From Prevotellaceae bacterium (GTDB taxonomy: Bacteria > Bacteroidota > Bacteroidia > Bacteroidales > UBA932), in NCBI GenBank assembly GCA_031289995.1, contig JAITOI010000144.1, forward strand, positions 1 through 7,441: a stretch of 7,441 bases of DNA, in the 5' to 3' direction. The notes below the pieces were generated by a model, which did no database searches, had not been told where the DNA came from, and saw only the letters and a list, made by a program, of their open reading frames with translations. Position 1 is the stretch's first letter; each line of letters begins with the position of its first letter. The position numbers and the translations under genes were made by a program. Shown here piece by piece: positions 1 to 4,772 of the stretch.

Positions 1-72
1 CTTTCGCGTTAGTGCACGTTGATGTTGATGTTCGTAATTCGGTTCGATAGCAAAAAATTCAATACAAGAGTG

Positions 73-104
73 CAAAAGTAAGCATTTTTGTAATACCCTC
101 CAAA
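73..104 (-). promoter_or_regulatory. Bacteroidota-type promoter on the minus strand
   Basis: Read on the minus strand, TTTG (104-101) is followed after 20 bases by TACTTTTG (80-73). This fits the Bacteroidota consensus of a TTTG -33 box and a TAnnTTTG -7 box at about 19-21 bases spacing. Transcription would run leftwards out of the window, divergent from tmk, with a leader of at least 65 bases before any start codon. The boxes are seen directly; activity is inferred. AT-rich DNA can produce such a match by chance, but both boxes at proper spacing make this the best promoter candidate in the window. Confidence 0.5.
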
Positions 105-143
105 TTAAATCGCAAAAAATTCTCAAAATTTCATAATGCTCTG

Positions 144-159
144 ATAACAAAAGTGTTAT
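144..159. repeat. Perfect 6-bp inverted repeat with 4-base loop
   Basis: ATAACA (144-149) and TGTTAT (154-159) are exact reverse complements separated by AAAG. The element lies between the leftward promoter candidate and the tmk promoter, where an operator for either direction would be expected. The arms are too AT-rich and the 3' side lacks a T-run, so it is not a good terminator. It could be a regulator binding site or simply chance in AT-rich DNA. Confidence 0.3.
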
Positions 160-292
160 GGACGCAATTTTGGAGCGAAATTTTTTTTTGGAAAATTGAA
201 AAATTTTACAGGTGCAAAGAGGCTGCTCGTTTTTTTGCCTCGTCCACCTATCCTCAAGCGTAGGCGAATGCGGGTCATTCAAAATTTTTTCG

Positions 293-300
293 TACCTTTG
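293..300 (+). promoter_or_regulatory. -7 box of a probable tmk promoter
   Basis: TACCTTTG matches TAnnTTTG exactly and lies 39 bases before the tmk ATG, so transcription would start near 305-308. No clear TTTG -33 box is found about 20 bases upstream, so the promoter is supported by one box only. The position supports the tmk start at 340 and argues against an upstream extension of the protein. Confidence 0.45.
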
Positions 301-339
301 CAGCCGCAAAAACCCAAACATTTTTGCCCTAAAAACCGA

Positions 340-1023
340 ATGAGCAACATCCGCTTTATCGCCATCGAAGGCCTCGACGGGGCGGGCAAATCCACGCAGG
401 TGGAGCTGCTAAAAAAATACTACGAGTCGCAGGGCGCGGAGTGTTACTGTGTGCATTTTCCGCGCGTCGAAAACAAGCCGTGGGGCGAGCTGATTGCAAA
501 ATTTTTGCGCGGCGGTTTTGGCAAGCTCAACGAGCTTGACCCCTACCTCGTGGCGCTGCTCTACGCCGAGGACCGGCACAACATGGCCAGCCAAATTTTC
601 GGGTGGCTGCACAGCGAATGCGTGGTGATTGTCGACCGCTACGTTTACTCCAACATCGCCTTTCAGTGCGCCAAGCTGAGCGGTGAGGCCGCACGCCGCA
701 AGCTTTTCCGCTGGATTTGGAAGCTGGAGTACGACGAGTTTGCCATCCCCTACCCTGAGCTGACGCTCTTTCTCGACGTGCCGTTCGACTTCACGCAGCG
801 CAAGCTCAGCGAGCCGCGCCGCGGAAGCGACCGCCGCTACTTGGCCGGCAAAAGCGACATCCACGAGGCTGACCTCGACTTTCAGCGCCGCGTGCGCGAG
901 GTGTATCTCGACTTTCAGCGCCGGCGCGACTTCCGCGTGGTTGGCTGCGCCGACGAGAGCGGGGTGATGCTGCCCGCCGATGCCATTTTCCAAAAAATTA
1001 AAGCGGCGCTGAAGCTGAAATGA
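340..1023 (+). CDS. tmk: Thymidylate kinase (dTMP kinase)
   Basis: Cytosolic enzyme that phosphorylates dTMP to dTDP with ATP, the step that joins the de novo and salvage routes to dTTP. The 227-residue product is close to the usual 205-230. The P-loop GLDGAGKST spans residues 11-19, an FPR motif lies at 40-42, a YAEDRHNM segment at 75-82 matches the substrate-binding YADR region, and the DRY motif is at 99-101 (VIVDRYVYS). A basic stretch near 154-171 is probably the lid, followed by DIHEADLDFQRRV. The ATG at 340 was chosen because the protein fold begins right there and because a -7 box lies just upstream; the frame is open back to an ATG at 196, but those 48 residues do not look like the family. 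The TGA stop overlaps the rnhA ATG (ATGA), which suggests translational coupling. Confidence 0.95.
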   Translation: MSNIRFIAIEGLDGAGKSTQVELLKKYYESQGAECYCVHFPRVENKPWGELIAKFLRGGFGKLNELDPYLVALLYAEDRHNMASQIFGWLHSECVVIVDRYVYSNIAFQCAKLSGEAARRKLFRWIWKLEYDEFAIPYPELTLFLDVPFDFTQRKLSEPRRGSDRRYLAGKSDIHEADLDFQRRVREVYLDFQRRRDFRVVGCADESGVMLPADAIFQKIKAALKLK

Positions 1024-1496
1024 GCAAGGTTGTGATGTTTACCGACGGCGCGTGCAGCAACAATCCTGGCGCGGGAGGCTACGGGGTGGTGCTCATTTCG
1101 GGCACGCACCGCAAGGAGCTGTCGCAGGGCTACGCGCTCACCACCAACAACCGGATGGAGCTGCTCGCCATCATCGTGGGGCTGGAGGCCTTGACGGTGG
1201 CGGGCTGCGAGGTAACGGTGTACACCGATTCGCGCTACGTGGTGGACGCCGTCGAGCAGCGGTGGGTGTTTGCCTGGGCGGCGACACCCAACTTTAAGGG
1301 CAAAAAAAATCGCGACTTGTGGCTACGATTTTTGCGCGTGTACGGCAAGCACAGCGTCCACTTCGTGTGGGTCAAGGGGCACGCCGGCAACCTCAACAAC
1401 GAGCGCTGCGACCGGCTGGCGGTGGCCGCAGCTGCCCAGCCTAACCTCCTGCCGGATAAGGGATTTGTGCAGGAGAATTTGATGTTTAAAATTTAA
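1020..1496 (+). CDS. rnhA: Ribonuclease HI
   Basis: Endonuclease that cuts the RNA strand of RNA:DNA hybrids, removing primers and R-loops. At 158 residues it is near the E. coli length of 155. The four catalytic carboxylates are all present: D9 (FTDGACSNNPG), E47 (NNRMELLA), D70 (YTDSRYV) and D131 (NERCDRLA). The auxiliary histidine is H121 in WVKGHAGN, and the KGKKNRDLW segment corresponds to the basic substrate-binding region. It is translationally coupled to tmk through a 4-base overlap. The last residues, MFKI, and the TAA stop at 1494-1496 are encoded by a tandem TTTAAAA repeat, so the C-terminal tip comes from the repeat and not from conserved gene sequence. The family assignment is firm; the C-terminal tail after about residue 140 is not conserved. 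Confidence 0.96.
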   Translation: MSKVVMFTDGACSNNPGAGGYGVVLISGTHRKELSQGYALTTNNRMELLAIIVGLEALTVAGCEVTVYTDSRYVVDAVEQRWVFAWAATPNFKGKKNRDLWLRFLRVYGKHSVHFVWVKGHAGNLNNERCDRLAVAAAAQPNLLPDKGFVQENLMFKI

Positions 1497-1507
1497 AATT
1501 TAAAATT
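1485..1507. repeat. Heptamer array TTTAAAA x3 over the rnhA stop
   Basis: Three exact TTTAAAA units (1485-1491, 1492-1498, 1499-1505) plus two more T. Each unit contains TAA, and because 7 is not a multiple of 3 the three units place TAA in all three forward frames (1487, 1494, 1501). The rnhA frame uses the one at 1494. The array is AT-only and self-complementary but forms no GC-clamped hairpin, so it is not called a terminator. Confidence 0.8.
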
Positions 1508-1516
1508 CCTATCAAT

Positions 1517-1586
1517 CCCGCAATCTTAAATCTTAAATCCAAAATTTTAAACCCCGCAATCTTAAATCTTAAATTTCAAATTTCAA
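1517..1586. repeat. Nested 7-bp and 36-bp tandem repeat before the regulator gene
   Basis: A 22-base block starting CCCGCAATCTTAAATC occurs exactly twice (1517-1538 and 1553-1574), a 36-base period. Inside it the sequence runs in heptamers: ATCTTAA, ATCTTAA, ATCCAAA, ATTTTAA (1523-1550), then ATCTTAA, ATCTTAA, ATTTCAA, ATTTCAA (1559-1586). The last heptamer ends one base before the ATG at 1587, so the array is the whole ribosome-binding region of that gene. No Shine-Dalgarno sequence or TAnnTTTG box is present. Two copies of a short AT-rich block with no spacer diversity are not a CRISPR. Confidence 0.8.
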
Positions 1587-2549
1587 ATGTTGATTACCTC
1601 CGAAATGAAATTGGCCGATGCCATCCACAGCAACTACCTGCTCATCCCAGTGATAGCGCGGTTTGGCGTGGAGCTGGGCTTTGGCGAAAAAACGGTGCGC
1701 GACGTGTGCGCTGAGCATGGCGTGGACGTGGAATTTTTCACCACCATCCTCAACGTGTTCAGCAACGAGGCGTACTTTCCGCAAGAGCGTATGCTGCGCT
1801 TCGACGCGCTGCAGCTGGTGGCCTACCTCAAAAAAACGCACGCCTACTACCACCACGTGCTCATCCCGCAGATAGAGCGTTTTATGGCCGACTTTGAGCA
1901 GAGCGCCCCGCCGCGCAGCACCGCCGAGGTGCGGCTCATCCACAACTTTTTTGCGGAGCTGAAGCAGGAGCTCAACACCCACCTTGCCTTCGAGGAGCGC
2001 GTTACTTTTCCCTACATTGAGGCGCTGGAGCAAGGCAGCAACTTCTCCCTGCTCCAAAAGCAGCACCCCATGCGCGGCCTCGAGGTGGAGCACAACAGCG
2101 TGGACGAAAAGCTGAACGACCTCAAAAATATTCTCGTCAAGTACCTCCAAGGTAGCTACGATGAGGGCGTGCGCGACACGCTTATTTTCCACATTTTTCG
2201 GCTCGAAAAAGACTTGCACGACCACACGCGCATCGAGGAAAAAATTCTCGGTCCGCGCGTCAAGCGGATGGAGCAGGAGGCCATTTCGCGCCTCGCCGAA
2301 AAGCTCGAATCGCTGCTGCCATTGTCGGACGCTGAACCGCAGGGCGAGCTCACCGACCGCGAGCGCGAGGTGCTGGCGCAGGTGGCGCTGGGAGGCAGCA
2401 ACAAGGAGATTGCAAACAGCCTCAACATTAGCCTCAACACGGTCATCACCCACCGCAAAAATATCACCGCCAAGCTGGGTATTAAAACCATTCCGGGGCT
2501 TACGGTGTATGCGATACTGAATGGGATAATTGAGGATACGAGCAATTAA
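1587..2549 (+). CDS. Hemerythrin-domain LuxR-type transcriptional regulator
   Basis: Probable one-component, cytosolic sensor-regulator of 320 residues. Residues 8-48 resemble the ScdA/YtfE N-terminal domain (DUF542). Residues about 80-235 resemble a hemerythrin-like diiron four-helix bundle: candidate ligands are H85 or H89, H119, H132 with E136 (HLAFEE), H169 (VEHNS) and H213 with E217 (HTRIEE), matching the ligand spacing of E. coli YtfE. Residues 252-316 form a LuxR/GerE helix-turn-helix, with LTDREREVL at 255-263, SNKEIA at 271-276 and recognition helix LNTVITHRKNI at 283-293. There is no receiver domain. YtfE-family proteins act on nitrosative or oxidative damage, so sensing of NO, oxygen or iron-redox state is inferred here, and the targets are unknown. 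The usual CCGG-type cysteine pair of the first domain is replaced by GFGE (residues 31-34). The ATG follows a heptamer array directly. Confidence 0.85.
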   Translation: MLITSEMKLADAIHSNYLLIPVIARFGVELGFGEKTVRDVCAEHGVDVEFFTTILNVFSNEAYFPQERMLRFDALQLVAYLKKTHAYYHHVLIPQIERFMADFEQSAPPRSTAEVRLIHNFFAELKQELNTHLAFEERVTFPYIEALEQGSNFSLLQKQHPMRGLEVEHNSVDEKLNDLKNILVKYLQGSYDEGVRDTLIFHIFRLEKDLHDHTRIEEKILGPRVKRMEQEAISRLAEKLESLLPLSDAEPQGELTDREREVLAQVALGGSNKEIANSLNISLNTVITHRKNITAKLGIKTIPGLTVYAILNGIIEDTSN

Positions 2550-2576
2550 TAGTGAATAGTGAATAGTGAATAGTGA
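2549..2576. repeat. Heptamer array ATAGTGA x4 between regulator and cutC
   Basis: Four exact ATAGTGA units (2549-2555, 2556-2562, 2563-2569, 2570-2576). The first base is also the last base of the regulator's TAA stop. Each unit carries TAG and TGA, so every forward frame is closed several times, while the reverse complement TCACTAT contains no stop. After the array come AAAA and the cutC ATG at 2581, so the array fills the cutC translation leader. No promoter box is visible in the gap. Confidence 0.85.
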
Positions 2577-2580
2577 AAAA

Positions 2581-3327
2581 ATGGCACATGATTTCGTGTT
2601 GGAGGTTTGCGTAGAGACGCTTGCATCGGCGCTGGCGGCGCAGCTGGGGGGAGCGCAGCGGGTGGAGCTTTGTTCGGGCTTGAGTGAGGGTGGCGTCACG
2701 CCGTCGGCGGGGCTGATTGGCGCGGTGCGAAGCCGCTTGAGCATTGCGGTGTACGTGCTGGTGCGGCCGCGCGGTGGCGACTTTTTGTACACCGACGATG
2801 ACTTCGACATCATGCTGCGCGACGTGGAAACCTGCGGCAAGTTGGGCTGCAACGGCGTGGTGATTGGTGCGCTGCAGAGCGACGGCACGGTGGACGTGGT
2901 CCGCTGTCAGCCCTTGGTGGATGCCGCTCACAGGCTGGGTATGGGGGTTACGTTTCACCGCGCCATTGACCGCAGCCGCAACCTCGTTGAGGCGCTGGAG
3001 GCCGTTGTGGAGCTGGGCTGCGAGCGCGTGCTCACGTCTGGCGGAAGGCCATACGCATGGGACGGCGTTGTCCTCCTATGGCAGCTGGTGGAGCTTGCGG
3101 CGGGGCGCATTTCAGTGATGGCTGGCTCGGGCATCACGCCGAGCAATGCGGCCAAAATTGCCCAACTCTCCGGCGTTCGCGAGCTGCACGGAACCCTGCG
3201 CTCGCGCCGCGTACAGGCGATGTTCCGTAACCCTTGCTTCGACACCGACGAGGAGTATGGCATCTGGGAAACGGACGTGAATTTGGTGAGGGAAACTATT
3301 TCAAAATTTGAAAATTTGAAGATTTGA
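2581..3327 (+). CDS. cutC: CutC family protein (copper homeostasis)
   Basis: TIM-barrel protein of the CutC family, 248 residues, the same length as E. coli CutC. Family hallmarks in order: LEVCVETLASALAAQ (7-21), RVELCSGLSEGGVTPS (27-42), VRPRGGDFLYT (61-71), GVVIGALQSDGTVD (92-105), VTFHRAID (123-130), RVLTSGG (149-155), VMAGSGIT (179-186) and a late ELHGTLRS. The barrel appears complete. CutC has been linked to copper tolerance and copper binding, but its biochemical reaction is not settled, so a copper role is family knowledge and is not shown here: there is no copper transporter or chaperone nearby. The ATG at 2581 is preferred over an in-frame GTG at 2566 because the latter would translate repeat DNA and the family starts close to LEVC. 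The TGA stop (3325-3327) and the last residues lie inside an octamer array. Confidence 0.92.
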   Translation: MAHDFVLEVCVETLASALAAQLGGAQRVELCSGLSEGGVTPSAGLIGAVRSRLSIAVYVLVRPRGGDFLYTDDDFDIMLRDVETCGKLGCNGVVIGALQSDGTVDVVRCQPLVDAAHRLGMGVTFHRAIDRSRNLVEALEAVVELGCERVLTSGGRPYAWDGVVLLWQLVELAAGRISVMAGSGITPSNAAKIAQLSGVRELHGTLRSRRVQAMFRNPCFDTDEEYGIWETDVNLVRETISKFENLKI

Positions 3328-3346
3328 AGATTTGAAGATTTGAAGA
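3299..3346. repeat. Octamer array TTTGAAGA over the cutC stop
   Basis: Six octamers in register: TTTCAAAA (3299-3306), TTTGAAAA (3307-3314), then four exact TTTGAAGA units (3315-3346). The first two are degenerate copies. TGA in each unit from the second on covers all forward frames because 8 is not a multiple of 3; cutC uses the one at 3325. The final dozen or so residues of CutC are partly encoded by the array, reading KFENLKI. Confidence 0.82.
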
Positions 3347-3354
3347 TTGCGGCG

Positions 3355-3386
3355 TCGCACATCGCATAGTCGCATATCGCATATCG
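3355..3386. repeat. Heptamer array TCGCATA upstream of the phosphatase gene
   Basis: Units TCGCACA (3355-3361), TCGCATA (3362-3368), one extra G (3369), TCGCATA (3370-3376), TCGCATA (3377-3383) and a partial TCG. It lies eight bases after the octamer array and 20 bases before the phosphatase ATG. The extra G breaks the register and creates the only TAG. The unit differs completely from the neighbouring array, so two independent arrays sit in one gap of about 80 bases. Confidence 0.7.
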
Positions 3387-3406
3387 AATTAAAAAATGTA
3401 AACACA

Positions 3407-4765
3407 ATGAGACTTCTATTTTTATTTGCCGCTCTTGCGCTCAGCGTGGGCGAGGCGGTGGCGCAACAGGCGCGGTACGTATTTTTGTTCATCGGCGATG
3501 GTATGGGCGCGGGCGCGGTAACGCTCACCGAGGCTTACCTCGCGGCGAAGGAGGGCAGCAAGGTGGGCAGCAAAAGCCTCGCGTTTTCGGCGCTGCCGGT
3601 GGCGGGGATGATGACCACCTACTCGGCCAACAACCTCACCACATGCTCGGCGGCATCGGCCACGGCCTTTGCCTGCGGCCAAAAAACCAACAACGATATG
3701 CTGGGCGTTACGCCCGACGGCAAGCCGCTTACCAGCATCGCCAGCCGCCTCAAGGCGCGCGGATTCAAGGTGGGTATTACCACCAGCGTGAGCGTTGACC
3801 ACGCGACGCCCGCCGGATTTTATGCGCATCAGCCCCGTCGTGGCATGTACTACGAGATTGCCTGCGAGCTGCCGCAAAGCGGATTTGATTTCTTCGCAGG
3901 CGCAGGATTTGTAAAGCCTACGGGCAACGATGGCAAGCAGGAAAACGTGATTGCGGTGGCCGAAAAAAATGGCTACGCGGTGGTGCGAAGCCTCGCCGCC
4001 TGCACCGCATCGGCTGCGCCAAAGATCATCCTGATACAGCCCGAAAGCAAGAATCAGAAGGACTTTCCGTACGTGCTCGACAAGACGGACGACGACTACA
4101 CGCTGGCGCAAATCACCACCATTGCCATCGATAAGCTGCTCAACCCGAAGGGATTTTTTCTGCTCGTGGAGGGCGGAAAGGTTGACTGGGCCTCGCACGA
4201 CAACGATGCTGGCGCGATGGTGGGCGAGGTGGTGGACATGGATAACGCCGTGGTGGTGGCGCTCGATTTTTACAAAAAATATCCGAAGCAAACCCTCATC
4301 GTCGTTACCGCCGACCACGAAACCGGCGGCTTGGGCGTGGGCTACAGCGGCTCGTCGGACATCGTTGCGCTCACGCGGCACACCGCCTCCGTTACGCGCC
4401 TACATGCGCTGCTGGCCGACACCGTGTCGTTCGCCGAGCTGCGCACGTGGCTGGCCGATAGCATGAGCTACGCGCCCAACTACACCGACGAGCTGACGTT
4501 GCGCCAGCTCTTTGCACAGCACGCCAGCTCTACGCCGCGCAACGACCGCTCGCGCCGTATGCTGAACCGCAGCCGCGAGCTGGGCAACAGCATTGTCCGC
4601 ATGGTGAGCGCCGCGCATGGCGCCACGTACAGCACCTACAACCACACCGGCACTATGGTTCCGGTGTTCGCCATTGGCGCGGGCAGCGAGCTGTTTACCG
4701 GCAAAATCGACAACAGCGACATCCCCAAAAAAATCGCGAAGGCAACGGGAACCGAATGGAAGTAA
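3407..4765 (+). CDS. Alkaline phosphatase, secreted (PhoA superfamily)
   Basis: Phosphomonoesterase with two zinc sites and a third metal site, releasing phosphate from organic esters in the periplasm. The 452-residue product starts with a signal peptide (R2, hydrophobic 3-14, likely cleavage after AVA at 17-19, no lipobox Cys). By alignment from memory to E. coli PhoA: D31 (FIGDGMG), nucleophile S81 (TTCSAASATA), T134, R145, E255, D260 and H264 (VEGGKVDWASH), D303 and H304 (TADHETGG), and H413 (NHTGTM), so the catalytic set looks complete. Positions matching E. coli D153 and K328 are H132 (DHATP) and W261, a different third-metal site; Asp101 next to the nucleophile is Cys80. The ATG at 3407 was chosen because the signal peptide begins there; an in-frame TTG at 3347 would add repeat-coded residues. 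mfd follows seven bases after the stop. Phosphate-dependent control is plausible but no Pho box was recognised. Confidence 0.92.
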   Translation: MRLLFLFAALALSVGEAVAQQARYVFLFIGDGMGAGAVTLTEAYLAAKEGSKVGSKSLAFSALPVAGMMTTYSANNLTTCSAASATAFACGQKTNNDMLGVTPDGKPLTSIASRLKARGFKVGITTSVSVDHATPAGFYAHQPRRGMYYEIACELPQSGFDFFAGAGFVKPTGNDGKQENVIAVAEKNGYAVVRSLAACTASAAPKIILIQPESKNQKDFPYVLDKTDDDYTLAQITTIAIDKLLNPKGFFLLVEGGKVDWASHDNDAGAMVGEVVDMDNAVVVALDFYKKYPKQTLIVVTADHETGGLGVGYSGSSDIVALTRHTASVTRLHALLADTVSFAELRTWLADSMSYAPNYTDELTLRQLFAQHASSTPRNDRSRRMLNRSRELGNSIVRMVSAAHGATYSTYNHTGTMVPVFAIGAGSELFTGKIDNSDIPKKIAKATGTEWK

Positions 4766-4772
4766 TGCGGCC

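Larger units (their letters stand above)
1..339. other. AT-rich intergenic region upstream of tmk
   Basis: No convincing coding sequence is seen on either strand. The stretch is rich in A and T runs, unlike the GC-rich genes that follow. It holds a minus-strand promoter candidate (73-104), a 16-base palindrome (144-159) and a plus-strand -7 box (293-300). Near the left edge the triplet-like string gttgatgttgatgtt (about 19-33) is a short direct repeat. The minus strand has no ATG between the promoter and the left edge, so any gene served by that promoter must start outside the window or use another start codon. Confidence 0.7.

Noticed and set aside
196..339. 48-residue N-terminal extension of Tmk from an in-frame ATG at 196
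   Set aside because: The sequence is Lys/Arg/Pro-rich and unlike the family, and it contains the -7 box at 293-300. The P-loop fold begins normally from the ATG at 340.
1517..1574. Possible CRISPR-like repeats
   Set aside because: Only two copies, AT-rich, with a 14-base spacing that itself follows the heptamer pattern, and no cas genes.
1497..1586. Possible terminator after rnhA
   Set aside because: The AT-only palindromes (TTTAAA, AAAATTTT) have no GC stem and no following T-run.
2566..2580. In-frame GTG start for cutC
   Set aside because: It would translate part of the ATAGTGA array; the ATG at 2581 gives the usual family start and length.
1569..2888. Long open frame on the minus strand (439 codons)
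   Set aside because: It runs antisense across the regulator and half of cutC and through the ATAGTGA array, which has no stops in reverse. Its product shows no recognisable domain, while the plus-strand proteins are clear family members.
3347..3406. In-frame TTG start for the phosphatase
   Set aside because: It would add 20 residues coded by repeat DNA in front of a proper signal peptide that begins at the ATG at 3407.
4765..4767. ATG overlapping the phosphatase stop as a start for mfd
   Set aside because: It is in a different frame from the mfd coding sequence, which starts at the ATG at 4773.
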